Made by a program: the position numbers and the translations under genes. 34,213 nucleotides of DNA. Origin: Sphingobacterium thalpophilum. GTDB lineage: Bacteria > Bacteroidota > Bacteroidia > Sphingobacteriales > Sphingobacteriaceae. Shown here one piece after another: positions 24,222 to 32,811 of this stretch. The notes under the pieces are model-generated. The model did not search any database. It was not told the DNA's origin and worked only from the letters and a program-made list of their open reading frames with translations. How positions within the stretch are numbered: position 1 is the stretch's first letter; the number at the start of each line of letters is the position of its first letter. The stretch lies in assembly GCA_945878525.1 (NCBI GenBank), contig CAMCTU010000014.1:1-34213 (forward strand), written 5' to 3'.

Positions 24222-25571
24222 ATGAGATATCTTTTGGCTTTAATTTTATTTTTTTCAGTACTTCAGTGCTGGTCACAAACCGTGATAATTAGGCAAGACC
24301 AGCAGATCAAAAAAATGGTGGATGAAGTATCTAAAAAGAATATAGAAATGATTGTCAGAAAACTGGTGACTTTTGAAACAAGACACAGTTTGAGTGATAC
24401 AACAAGTACCACTTCTGGAATTGGTGCAGCCCGAAACTGGATCAAATCAGAGTTGGAGCGTTATTCAAAAGCCTCAGGCGGTCGATTAAAGGTTGAATTC
24501 GATACATTTACCCAAGCTGCCGACGGCCGCAGAATTGCCAGCCCAACTGTCATGAAAAATGTTTTGGGAATACTTCCGGGTATAGACCCGTCTGATGAGC
24601 GGATATTTATTGTTTCAGGCCATTATGATTCAAGGGCATCTGATGTTAACGATTCAAAAATTTTCGCTCCGGGTGCAAATGACGATGCTTCGGGAACTGC
24701 CGCTGCAATGGAATTAGCACGTGTAATGAGTCAGTATAAATTTAACTGCACCATAATCTTTGTAGCTATGGTTGCAGAAGAACAAGGTCTATATGGTGCA
24801 GTAAATCTTGCGAAAAGAGCAAAAGACGAGCAATGGAATTTGGCTGGAATGATTACGAATGATATTATTGGAAATACTTATGGCATGGAAACTGGCATAA
24901 AGGATAACAATAGTGTACGAATATTTAGTGAAGGAGTATCAGTTACTGAAAGCCCGACTGAGGCTAGCCGAAGAGCCAGTACCGGATCTGAGAATGATGG
25001 TCAGGCACGTCAGTTTGCACGCTATATCAAGGAGGTTTCTGAAAGATACGTGGATCAGTTAAATGTGAAACTGATTTATCGTCGTGACAGATATCTTAGA
25101 GGGGGTGATCATACCCCATTTTCTCAGCAGGGTTTTGCAGGTATCCGAATTACTGAAATGAATGAGGATTTTGACCGTCAGCATCAGGATGTAAGGAAAG
25201 AAAACGGCGTGGATTACGGAGACCTACCTGATTTTGTAGATTATGGTTACGCTCAGAAAGTTACAAGAATGAATCTTGCTTCTCTGGCAAATCTTGCTCT
25301 TGCTCCACAGGAGCCTTTGAATGTGGGTATTCTCACCAGTGGCCTGACCAATAAAACTGTACTTAAATGGGAGAGTCCAGTCGGTGAAAAACCGTCTGGA
25401 TATTATGTGGTTATGAGAGAGACTACCAGTCCGGTTTGGGAAAAGAAATTCTATATTACCGGCAATACTGCCAGTCTTAATTATTCAAAAGACAATTATT
25501 ATTTTGGCGTTCAATCGGTAGATGATGAAGGACATGAAAGTTTGGTAGTAATTCCAAGGTCGGTTAGATGA
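24222..25571 (+). CDS. Secreted M28-family metallopeptidase with C-terminal beta domain
   Basis: 449 residues with a signal peptide (MRYLLALILFFSVLQCWSQ). The M28 domain has SGHYDSRASD, APGANDDASGTAAAMELARV, VAEEQGLYGAV, a conserved NDIIGN and GGDHTPFSQQGFAGIRITE, giving the zinc ligands and catalytic Glu. Residues about 365-449 look like a fibronectin-III-type beta sandwich (TVLKWESP..YYVVMRE..YYFGVQSVDDEGHES). It has no PA domain, unlike its divergent neighbour, so the two are not recent duplicates. Its stop codon abuts the stop codon of the permease gene on the other strand. Confidence 0.9.
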   Translation: MRYLLALILFFSVLQCWSQTVIIRQDQQIKKMVDEVSKKNIEMIVRKLVTFETRHSLSDTTSTTSGIGAARNWIKSELERYSKASGGRLKVEFDTFTQAADGRRIASPTVMKNVLGILPGIDPSDERIFIVSGHYDSRASDVNDSKIFAPGANDDASGTAAAMELARVMSQYKFNCTIIFVAMVAEEQGLYGAVNLAKRAKDEQWNLAGMITNDIIGNTYGMETGIKDNNSVRIFSEGVSVTESPTEASRRASTGSENDGQARQFARYIKEVSERYVDQLNVKLIYRRDRYLRGGDHTPFSQQGFAGIRITEMNEDFDRQHQDVRKENGVDYGDLPDFVDYGYAQKVTRMNLASLANLALAPQEPLNVGILTSGLTNKTVLKWESPVGEKPSGYYVVMRETTSPVWEKKFYITGNTASLNYSKDNYYFGVQSVDDEGHESLVVIPRSVR

Positions 25572-26372
25572 TTATTTAATACTCCGTTTTATAATAACAA
25601 AATACCCAAGGATAAATGTTAGAACTGCTACGATAAGGCTTACATAAATCTCCTTACTAAACAGCTCGAACTCCAATAATTCATTCTTATTATTCAGAAC
25701 TTGTACCATCATACTTTGTAAAGCAAGTATCGGATGAGTATATGGAATTGCATAGGCATATTCCCATCCTAAATTCGCAGTAATTATTCCGAAAACAGTA
25801 AGTACGAAACCTATACCCATTGGCTTTAAGAAATCAGCCCAAAGCAAACCAAAAAGAAATTGAATGGATAAAATTCCGAGCGAGGCGAGGAAAAGTTTAA
25901 GATGTAGTTTGAAAAGGATACCTGAAATATCAAACTGATTGAATTTCAATTCTGGATTTAGAAAATTCAACAATAAACCGGAAATAATAATAAAACTGGC
26001 AAATAAGCTTAAACAGAGTGCATTCAAAAATATGATATAAAGGTATTTTGCCGAGTAAATACTCCACTTTGGTATTGGAAGAGAAAAAAGGCTTTTCCAC
26101 ATCTCAGCCCGATGTTCCATATTATTAACGGAAAATGTCTGGAAAATAATTAGAATTGGAAGGATCAGACTACCCATTACCCCTAAAAATGATCCACTGA
26201 ACCTAAACCATTGCATTTTGGCAGATAGGGTTACTATTTTATCAGCATGGGTGTAAAAGCCTGCTGTAATTAATGCACATAAAATTAGGGGAAGTAAGAT
26301 TGCTGAAAAAAAAGCAAGAGTGTTCCTTGTTTTATAGTATTCAGATTGTAGTGAAAGTAAAAAACCCTTCAT
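25572..26372 (-). CDS. ABC-2 type permease, lantibiotic-immunity-like
   Basis: 266 residues with about six membrane spans, starting MKGFLLSLQSEYYKTRNTLA. The short N-terminal cytosolic helix, a large second helix region and a loop containing EMWKSLFSLPIPK resemble ABC-2 permeases of the bacteriocin/lantibiotic self-protection class. It starts one base after the ATPase stop, so both are translated from one message and should form an exporter together. Substrate unknown. Divergent LytS/LytTR genes are the likely regulators. Confidence 0.8.
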   Translation of the reverse strand: MKGFLLSLQSEYYKTRNTLAFFSAILLPLILCALITAGFYTHADKIVTLSAKMQWFRFSGSFLGVMGSLILPILIIFQTFSVNNMEHRAEMWKSLFSLPIPKWSIYSAKYLYIIFLNALCLSLFASFIIISGLLLNFLNPELKFNQFDISGILFKLHLKLFLASLGILSIQFLFGLLWADFLKPMGIGFVLTVFGIITANLGWEYAYAIPYTHPILALQSMMVQVLNNKNELLEFELFSKEIYVSLIVAVLTFILGYFVIIKRSIK

Positions 26373-26373
26373 T

Positions 26374-27276
26374 TTATATTTGAGTAATGGATAAGAATAA
26401 ATTTTCCAGGTTTTGTTTACTTAACCCCAAATGATAAACCTTGTGATCGTTCCTGACAAGCAGACTATTAATTTCTGCACTTTGATCTAAAGTTTGGTAA
26501 GGAATGAGGATTTTATCTTTTGAAATTTCTGCCTGATGACCGTGTTTACATAGAAGTTCCTTCGAACTGATAAGATTATTGGTTTGAATTTCAAGCTGTT
26601 TCTTGCTTAGATTATTTAGCTCCTCAATTGTTCCCTGAAAAAGTAACTTTCCCCGGTTTATTATTCCAATATGGCTGACCATTTTTTCTACTTCCGAAAG
26701 CAAGTGACTTGAAATGAAAACGGTCTTCCCTCTTTCTTCCACCAGTTTCCGTATTAATTGCCTGATTTCAATTATTCCATTTGGATCCAGACCATTAGTG
26801 GGTTCATCCAGAATAAGTAATTTCGGATCATTAAGAAGTGCTAGGGCAATTCCAAGCCGCTGTTTCATTCCCAAGGAATACTTTCCCGCCTTTTTATTGG
26901 CATGTTCTTTAAGACTTACCAAATCGAGTATTTCACTCACTCTGCTGGCATTTACACGAAGCAGTAATGCTCTGTTTAATAGATTTTCTTTACCAGATAA
27001 ATGAGCATATATTGCAGGTTGTTCGACTAGCGAACCGATGCCTGATAGTATTTCTATTCGGTTTTTATTCAGATCCTTTCCAAAAAGGAATACCTTTTCA
27101 TTGTCAGTCTGGAGTAAACTAAGCAATACCTTTATGGTAGTTGTTTTTCCGGCACCATTTGGCCCAAGGAATCCATAAATACTTCCCTCTCTGACCTTAA
27201 GTGAGACCTGGTCAAGAACAAGCTCAGTGCCGAAGTGATAAGAAAGATTTCTGGTTTCTATTATTAATGACGACAC
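26374..27276 (-). CDS. ABC transporter ATP-binding protein, BcrA-like
   Basis: 300 residues, one nucleotide-binding domain. Walker A is GPNGAGKTTT (38-47), the signature is SLGMKQR (134-140), Walker B is LLILDEPTNGLDP (153-165) and the switch histidine is in FISSHLL. The C-terminal 80 residues are the extension common in drug- and peptide-export ATPases (BcrA/CcmA type). It lies between a 58-codon membrane peptide gene, 6 bp upstream, and the permease gene, 1 bp downstream. Confidence 0.92.
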   Translation of the reverse strand: MSSLIIETRNLSYHFGTELVLDQVSLKVREGSIYGFLGPNGAGKTTTIKVLLSLLQTDNEKVFLFGKDLNKNRIEILSGIGSLVEQPAIYAHLSGKENLLNRALLLRVNASRVSEILDLVSLKEHANKKAGKYSLGMKQRLGIALALLNDPKLLILDEPTNGLDPNGIIEIRQLIRKLVEERGKTVFISSHLLSEVEKMVSHIGIINRGKLLFQGTIEELNNLSKKQLEIQTNNLISSKELLCKHGHQAEISKDKILIPYQTLDQSAEINSLLVRNDHKVYHLGLSKQNLENLFLSITQI

Positions 27277-27282
27277 AATTGA

Positions 27283-27459
27283 TTATTTGATGACATTGCT
27301 CACAAGGCTCCTGAGTGATGGCATCTTAAGTTCTAACCCGGCGCTCTGTTTTTCAATGGGGATTTCGTTGTTAATATTTTTAAGCAATAATCCGATAAGC
27401 AGGAATAATGGCACAAGTAACATGATGAATGGAGACACGCAATTAGTTAACTTTTTCAT
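27283..27459 (-). CDS. 58-residue single-span membrane peptide
   Basis: Not recognised. From ATG 27459 it has a short basic start (MKKLTN), one hydrophobic segment (about 9-27) and a polar tail ending LRSLVSNVIK. The frame is open 24 codons further upstream, but that would run through the presumed promoter region. The 6-bp gap to the ATPase gene argues that it is the first gene of the exporter operon. It could be an accessory subunit, an immunity peptide or a small regulator. Confidence 0.55.
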   Translation of the reverse strand: MKKLTNCVSPFIMLLVPLFLLIGLLLKNINNEIPIEKQSAGLELKMPSLRSLVSNVIK

Positions 27460-27519
27460 ATTTTCTATTTTTGATAAAACAAATAAATAACTAAAAAATC
27501 TGTTCACAAAATCTATTAG

Positions 27520-27616
27520 ACCAAGGGGCAATTTTTACATACCAACGGCGCTATTCATGCATCAAGAAATTTATAGCTCGTGTTTGCATGTTGGTAGATT
27601 GATTTCGCCGGTTGGT
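27520..27616. promoter_or_regulatory. Divergent operator: two mirrored pairs of TTGGT repeats
   Basis: On the plus strand GTTGGTA (27590) and GTTGGTC (27611) are 21 bp apart and point to the kinase gene. On the minus strand GTTGGTA (27546-27540) and CTTGGTC (27525-27519) are also 21 bp apart and point to the exporter operon. In both pairs the distal copy ends in A and the proximal copy reads TTGGTC-K-AAT. Direct repeats about two helical turns apart are typical of LytTR-domain regulators, and such a gene is the next but one. Confidence 0.65.
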
Positions 27617-27659
27617 CGAATCCGGATACTTTAGAGCTGGGGAAAACCTATTTTCGATT

Positions 27660-28670
27660 ATGAATAAATCTTTGCGGGCTTATACTCATATTCTTGTTTG
27701 GATCACATTACTATTACTCTTCATGTTTATGAGTAGTAATGGTAAGATTGAGCATAAGACCGTGGTTTTTTTTGTCTACTTCGGAATAATTAATATCACT
27801 GTATTTTATATTAATTATCTGTTCATCCTTCCTACATTTTTGAACCGTAAAAAATATTTGTGGTGCGCAATTGTCATACTTTGCTTAGTGCTAATCTCAT
27901 CATTTGTGAAATGTGGCTTGGCTTATTATTTCTATGATGTAGTAATTAAGCGGGATTCCGGGAAGTATATCATGGCATTCTGGGACTATTTTATGGGTAC
28001 TGCATTTGTAAGTTGTCTTTTTATCTTCATTAGCGCCGTTTTAAAGTTTATTACAGATTGGTTTTTAAATGATAAGATCAGAAGTAATCTCGAAAATGAA
28101 AAGTTAATATCGGAGCTGGCCTTTTTAAAATCCCAGATTAATCCGCATTTCCTGTTTAATTCATTGAATAACATCTATTCACTGGCATACCAGAAATCTG
28201 AGAAAACTCCTGAAGCGATTTTAAAGCTCTCTGAGATGATGAGATATATGCTTTATGAAAGTAATGAAGATAAAGTTGCTCTTGTAGATGAAATAAGATA
28301 CCTGGAAAACTACATTGAACTTCAGAAATTAAGATTTAGAGGTATTACCTATATTAATTTTGAAATTACAGGTGTGGTTCATACCCAAAAGATTACTCCT
28401 TTGGTACTTATTTCATTTGTTGAAAATGCTTTTAAACACGGATTAGTAACCGATAAAGAGATTCCTATAAGTATACTTTTGAATATAGAGCCCGGCAAAT
28501 TATTCTTCAATACAATCAATAAAATGAGCAATCAGAACAAGGATGAAACTGGGGGGATAGGTCTGCAAAACGTCCGCAGAAGACTGGATCTATTGTATAA
28601 AGACAATTATGAACTTCATATTCAGGATAAGAATGATATTTATAATTGCGAATTATATCTAAATTTATAA
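27660..28670 (+). CDS. LytS/YehU-type sensor histidine kinase
   Basis: 336 residues from ATG 27660. The frame is open to 27612 through the operator and a non-ATG start, so the later start is chosen. Four membrane helices (about 8-25, 36-58, 67-90, 108-130) have almost no extracytoplasmic domain, so it probably senses within the membrane or through a partner such as the divergent exporter. The cytosolic part has the His_kinase motif SQINPHFLFNSLNNIYSLA with phospho-acceptor His163, a YLENYIELQKLRF block and the ATPase N-box FVENAFKHG, then GGIGLQNVRRRL. The stop is one base before the regulator gene. Confidence 0.92.
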   Translation: MNKSLRAYTHILVWITLLLLFMFMSSNGKIEHKTVVFFVYFGIINITVFYINYLFILPTFLNRKKYLWCAIVILCLVLISSFVKCGLAYYFYDVVIKRDSGKYIMAFWDYFMGTAFVSCLFIFISAVLKFITDWFLNDKIRSNLENEKLISELAFLKSQINPHFLFNSLNNIYSLAYQKSEKTPEAILKLSEMMRYMLYESNEDKVALVDEIRYLENYIELQKLRFRGITYINFEITGVVHTQKITPLVLISFVENAFKHGLVTDKEIPISILLNIEPGKLFFNTINKMSNQNKDETGGIGLQNVRRRLDLLYKDNYELHIQDKNDIYNCELYLNL

Positions 28671-28671
28671 A

Positions 28672-29394
28672 ATGATACGTTGTCTGGTAGTTGATGATGA
28701 GCCGCTGGCCTTAGATATTCTTGAGGATTATATCAAAAAAGTTCCATTTTTAACTTTGGTGAAAACAACAATCAGCGCCATTGAGGGTTTGTCCTTGGTT
28801 CAAAGCGGGGCCATAGATCTTGTTTTTCTCGATGTTCAGATGCCCGAACTTACAGGGATTCAATTTCTTAAGATAATTAATGGCAAATGTGATGTAATAC
28901 TCACCACTGCTTACTCACAATATGCACTTGATGGATATGATCTTGATGTGGTTGATTATCTACTTAAACCAATTGCTTTTGATCGTTTCTATAAAGCAGC
29001 TCAAAAGGTTCTTCAGACTAAGGGGAATAATCACTCATCTATTCCTGAATTGCAATCAACGCAGCAAAACAATCATGACTTTATTTTTGTAAAAACTGAA
29101 CATAAGATTCAGAAAATATATCTTGACAATATACTTTACATAGAGGGACTAAAAGATTACATATCGATTTATACAGGAACAGGCAGAATAATTACTCTGC
29201 AGAATATGAAAAAGATGGAGGAATCACTGCCTCCAAAATCATTTATTAGGGTTCATAAGTCCTATATCATTTCATTGGGTAAGATTGAAAGTATAGAGCG
29301 AAGCAGAATACAGATTGGAGATAAGATTATTCCAATAGGTGATACTTACAGAGATTACTTTTTTAAGCAGATTGAAGACAAGAATATTGGATAG
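28672..29394 (+). CDS. LytTR-family response regulator
   Basis: 240 residues. The receiver domain starts MIRCLVVDDEPLAL. The phosphorylated residue is Asp54 in LVFLDVQMPELTG, and VDYLLKPI carries the conserved lysine. The LytTR DNA-binding domain (about 138-235) shows IQKIYLDNILYIEGLKDYISIYT and SFIRVHKSYIISLGKIES. It pairs with the kinase gene directly upstream. The 21-bp-spaced TTGGT repeats in the shared intergenic region are the obvious candidate targets, giving autoregulation and control of the exporter. Regulation of both promoters is inference. Confidence 0.93.
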   Translation: MIRCLVVDDEPLALDILEDYIKKVPFLTLVKTTISAIEGLSLVQSGAIDLVFLDVQMPELTGIQFLKIINGKCDVILTTAYSQYALDGYDLDVVDYLLKPIAFDRFYKAAQKVLQTKGNNHSSIPELQSTQQNNHDFIFVKTEHKIQKIYLDNILYIEGLKDYISIYTGTGRIITLQNMKKMEESLPPKSFIRVHKSYIISLGKIESIERSRIQIGDKIIPIGDTYRDYFFKQIEDKNIG

Positions 29395-29410
29395 GACTGA
29401 TTAGATTAAT

Positions 29411-29853
29411 TTAACCTGAGTTAGAGGAAGGTTATAATAATACGGTTGTAATAAATCAAAATAGGCTCTGGAGCAACCATAATTTGTTTATTTAAACCAA
29501 TGTCTGTGTGTTATAGGTCATTTCAGCCCTTTCCTCCAGAGTATTTCCGGCAAGATATTGTTGTCATTCCAGCGACAGCTGGAATCTCCTCCGGCAAGGT
29601 TTATATTACCCGGGGTTGTATTTCATTGGGACGGTGGGCCCGGCAAAAGGTCCAAGCACCTGTAATTAAACCCGGGTGACAACTTTAGTTTTTTGTCTGT
29701 GCAAAATTTTATCTCAAAAGCAATTTATGGGCAAAAACTAGGGCAGAACACTGGACTAGCTCGACAAATGAGTCAAGGACCCTGCTTTCTAAAAAAGATA
29801 AATTTATTCAATCCAAAACAGTGTTAAAAAATTTTATGATGAACTCAGGTTAA
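29411..29853. mobile_element. MITE-like intergenic element with 12-bp terminal inverted repeats
   Basis: TTAACCTGAGTT (29411-29422) is matched exactly in inverted orientation by AACTCAGGTTAA (29842-29853). The pair bounds about 440 bp that hold no reading frame of note and fill nearly all the space between the LytTR gene and plsC. The ends reach to within 3 bp of the plsC stop. No clear target-site duplication is visible. An independent palindromic repeat is nested inside. It could be a non-autonomous transposon relic; the inverted repeats could also serve as terminators. Confidence 0.4.
29560..29683. repeat. Nested palindromic repeat element
   Basis: GTTGTCA (29560-29566) and TGACAAC (29677-29683) form the ends. 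Inside are ATTCCAGC-gaca-GCTGGAAT (29566-29585, perfect 8-bp stem) and two CCCGGG cores near 29609 and 29671. The CATTCCAGC..GCTGGAATC form resembles short palindromic repeats scattered in many bacterial genomes. It shares GTCCAAGC and neighbouring bases with the 447-475 repeat. Confidence 0.5.
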
Positions 29854-29855
29854 TT

Positions 29856-30584
29856 TTAAAGACCCTCTTTTATCGCCAATTCTGCATAGCTCATAATTTC
29901 TTCCATTGATTTTCCTTCAGGCTCAAGAGGTTCCAGAACCTCCCAGCTCATTCTTTCTCCAAAGCTTAATGGGAAAGTACCAAACTGTACTAGTTTCCAT
30001 GAGTTTCTGATCACAATTGGTACAATAAGTGCATCTGGTGCTGTTTTCAATATTGTTGCCACACCACCAATAGCAAATGGTTTTAATTTACCATCCTTTG
30101 AGCGGGTTCCTTCCGGAAAAATAACTGTAGACCAATTATTTTTTCTCATTCTTTCTGCCAGTTTAATAATCTCTGCAACGGCTTGTTTACTGTCTTTTCT
30201 ATCAATATTGGCACCACCGCCATATTTTAAGTTGAATGAAATGCTCGGAATTCCTTTGGTTAATTCAATTTTTGAAATAAACTTAGCATGATACTTCCTG
30301 AGGAACCAAATTAAAGGCGGAATATCGTATAAACTTTGATGGTTGGCAATAAAGATAATCGGCCGATGCGAGGGTAACTGGTAAGTATTTTTAAAATTTA
30401 TTAAACTTCCCATAAGATAATAGGTACCTACCAGAAAGAAATTAAGTAAATCGACAGATTTTTTATGCGCTTTTTGTCCACCTAAATTAAAACATACCCA
30501 TTGTATTGGGTGGAAAAGACAGATAAAAAATCCAAAAACCAAATAGTGGATCGGTGAAAAAATATAGCCTAAAACTTTATTCAT
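29856..30584 (-). CDS. plsC: 1-acyl-sn-glycerol-3-phosphate acyltransferase
   Basis: 242 residues. It adds the second acyl chain to lysophosphatidic acid at the inner membrane. N-terminal hydrophobic segments (about 1-30, 44-62) anchor it. The catalytic box is NHQSLYD (81-87, the H-x4-D motif) and the substrate box is FPEGTRSKDG (156-165). GGANIDRK (124-130) corresponds to the third acyltransferase motif. It lies 31 bp downstream of the Nudix gene and is probably cotranscribed with it. The stop adjoins the inverted-repeat end of the intergenic element. Confidence 0.92.
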   Translation of the reverse strand: MNKVLGYIFSPIHYLVFGFFICLFHPIQWVCFNLGGQKAHKKSVDLLNFFLVGTYYLMGSLINFKNTYQLPSHRPIIFIANHQSLYDIPPLIWFLRKYHAKFISKIELTKGIPSISFNLKYGGGANIDRKDSKQAVAEIIKLAERMRKNNWSTVIFPEGTRSKDGKLKPFAIGGVATILKTAPDALIVPIVIRNSWKLVQFGTFPLSFGERMSWEVLEPLEPEGKSMEEIMSYAELAIKEGL

Positions 30585-30615
30585 ATATATTGTTGAACTA
30601 TTGAGTAAACATCAA

Positions 30616-31179
30616 TTATGCCATTTTATCCTGAATAGACAAAATTTTTACTTTTAAAATTGCAGCAACACTCAATGAATCTGTTATTTCTCCATTTAGA
30701 ACCATTTGATAGGCAGTTTCAAAGGGTAATTTACGAACAATCAAATCTTCGCTTTCCTCCGGACTTGATTCTCCAAAGCTGAGTTGTCTAGCAAGATAAA
30801 TAAGACCCAGTTCATCACTTACAGAATTGGATAAATGAATTTTTTGAATCTCTATCCATTCATCTGCCTTAATTCCAGTTTCTTCCAGTAATTCCCGTTT
30901 TGCACTCAAAAGCGGATCATCATCAAGTAAACCACCACCTTCAGGAATTTCCCAGCTGTATTGCTTTAGAGCATAGCGATACTGTCCAACTAGCCAGGTA
31001 TTATTATCTTTGTCCAATGGGATAATGCCTATTGCTAAATTTTTAAAATGGACTTCACCGTAAATCCCATTTCCACCACCCGGGTTAATTACTTTATGTT
31101 CAGTCAGACTTATCCATGGATTTTCATAGATTTTTTGACTTGAAAGTGTTATCCATGGATTTATATCCTGATTTTTCAT
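30616..31179 (-). CDS. Nudix hydrolase, ADP-ribose pyrophosphatase-like
   Basis: 187 residues from ATG 31179. The frame extends 28 codons upstream to 31263, toward the metK terminator, but homologues usually begin near NPWITLSSQKIYENPWISL. The Nudix box is GGGLLDDDPLLSAKRELLEETGI, which keeps the REL-x-EE-x-G core. The first conserved Glu of G-x5-E is an Asp here. EIPEGG and the following region are typical of ADP-ribose diphosphatases (NudF-like), which recycle ADP-ribose to AMP and ribose-5-phosphate. Substrate assignment is inference. Confidence 0.85.
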   Translation of the reverse strand: MKNQDINPWITLSSQKIYENPWISLTEHKVINPGGGNGIYGEVHFKNLAIGIIPLDKDNNTWLVGQYRYALKQYSWEIPEGGGLLDDDPLLSAKRELLEETGIKADEWIEIQKIHLSNSVSDELGLIYLARQLSFGESSPEESEDLIVRKLPFETAYQMVLNGEITDSLSVAAILKVKILSIQDKMA

Positions 31180-31285
31180 CAGTTCATTATTATTTGGTTT
31201 CCTGCATTTGCAGAATTGTTTGAGCCAATATTCATTTATATACATGGCGGGGATGCCATACAATTACATCAGTACAATATTAAAC

Positions 31286-31319
31286 AAAAAAGCCTTCTTT
31301 CTTGAAGAAAGAAGGCTTT
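31286..31319 (-). terminator. Intrinsic terminator of metK
   Basis: A perfect 13-bp stem (31289-31301 with 31307-31319, AAAGCCTTCTTTC/GAAAGAAGGCTTT, loop TTGAA) lies 19 bp after the metK stop. It is followed on the minus strand by a run of T residues. Confidence 0.9.
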
Positions 31320-31338
31320 GAATAATTAAAAAAAGGTA

Positions 31339-32595
31339 TTAAGCCAGATTAAAGGCTTTTTTAACCTGATCAAGATAATCTAGTTTTTCCCAGGTAAATA
31401 GCTCAACTTCTACAGTTTTGCTTTCTCCATTGTTTCCAGAGAAGGTTTTAGTTACAACTTCGCTTTGACGGCCCATGTGTCCATAAGCAGCAGTTTCAGA
31501 ATATATTGGATTACGAAGCTTTAAACGGGTTTCGATTCCATAAGGAGTCATATCGAATATTGCAGATATCTTTTGTGCAATTTCTCCATCATTTAGATCG
31601 ACTTTAGCTGTTCCATAAGTATCAACAAAGATTCCCATAGGATCTTTTACACCAATTGCATAAGATACCTGTACCAGAATTTCATTACAAACACCTGCTG
31701 CCACGAGGTTCTTAGCAATATGACGGGTTGCGTAAGCTGCTGAACGATCCACTTTTGAAGGATCTTTACCTGAAAAAGCACCACCACCGTGTGCACCTTT
31801 TCCACCATAAGTATCTACAATAATCTTACGACCAGTTAATCCGGTATCTCCATGAGGTCCGCCAATTACAAATTTTCCAGTCGGATTAATATGATATTTG
31901 ATTGCATCAGTGAACAGCGCCTGAAGCTCTGGTTTAAGTTGAGCTTTGATTCTTGGAATCAAAATAGAAACAATGTCCTGCTGAATTTTTTTCTGCATAT
32001 TAACTTCTGTGTCGAAGTCGTCATGCTGAGTGGAAACCACTATGGCATCAATGCGAATTGGTCTGTGATCATCGCTATATTCAATAGTTACCTGAGATTT
32101 TGCATCCGGGCGCAGATATTTGATGGATGAATTCTCTCTGCGGAGTGCAGCAAGTTCAGTTAATATCTTATGGGCAAGGTCTAATGCCAATGGCATATAG
32201 TTATCAGTTTCAACAGTAGCATAACCAAACATCATTCCCTGATCGCCAGCGCCTTGATCTTGTTTCTTAACTCTGTCTACTCCCTGATTGATATCAGCGG
32301 ATTGTTCATGTATGGCAGAAATTACCCCACATGAATCAGCTTCAAACATATATTCAGATTTGGTGTATCCGATCTTACGCACTACCTCTCTTGCAATTTT
32401 TTGGACGTCAAGATAAGTTTGAGATTTTACTTCTCCTGCTAATACAACAAGTCCGGTTGTAACTAAGGTTTCACAGGCAACTTTGGAATCAGGATCCCAG
32501 GCTAAAAAGTTGTCAATTAAGGCATCTGAGATCTGGTCAGCCACTTTATCAGGATGGCCTTCAGATACTGATTCGGAGGTAAATAAATAAGGCAT
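31339..32595 (-). CDS. metK: S-adenosylmethionine synthetase
   Basis: 418 residues, slightly longer than the E. coli enzyme (384). It makes S-adenosylmethionine from methionine and ATP in the cytosol. Signature blocks are [20 protein letters not shown] at the N-terminus, [12 protein letters not shown] in the middle, and [14 protein letters not shown] with [19 protein letters not shown], the P-loop-like and metal/phosphate-binding motifs. It is a single-gene unit with its own terminator. The 216 bp upstream, shared with the lipid kinase gene, show no recognisable SAM riboswitch. Confidence 0.95.
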   Translation of the reverse strand: MPYLFTSESVSEGHPDKVADQISDALIDNFLAWDPDSKVACETLVTTGLVVLAGEVKSQTYLDVQKIAREVVRKIGYTKSEYMFEADSCGVISAIHEQSADINQGVDRVKKQDQGAGDQGMMFGYATVETDNYMPLALDLAHKILTELAALRRENSSIKYLRPDAKSQVTIEYSDDHRPIRIDAIVVSTQHDDFDTEVNMQKKIQQDIVSILIPRIKAQLKPELQALFTDAIKYHINPTGKFVIGGPHGDTGLTGRKIIVDTYGGKGAHGGGAFSGKDPSKVDRSAAYATRHIAKNLVAAGVCNEILVQVSYAIGVKDPMGIFVDTYGTAKVDLNDGEIAQKISAIFDMTPYGIETRLKLRNPIYSETAAYGHMGRQSEVVTKTFSGNNGESKTVEVELFTWEKLDYLDQVKKAFNLA

Positions 32596-32786
32596 AAATG
32601 TTCAATTAAAATTTAAAAATATAAGATTTTGCAATGGCAAAGAAACTTGGATAGAAGTTTTGATCGGTGTAAAAATCGGCAGAATGTTTTAGCACTTTTT
32701 TTTACGTGGTTGCAATCAACGCAAATCGATCCACTTTTTTGCACTTCAAAAGTAGGATAAATATTATGTTCTAAAAAATTTAAAAG

Positions 32787-32794
32787 TATTTTTG
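32787..32794 (+). promoter_or_regulatory. Candidate -7 box of the lipid kinase gene
   Basis: TATTTTTG matches TAnnTTTG and lies 17 bp before the TTG start at 32812. No -33 element is evident. Confidence 0.45.
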
Positions 32795-32811
32795 GAGTTA
32801 AAATCTAAATT

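Noticed and set aside
32596-32811. SAM riboswitch upstream of metK
   Set aside because: The minus-strand leader is AT-rich, and I found no aptamer-like set of helices or pseudoknot by eye.
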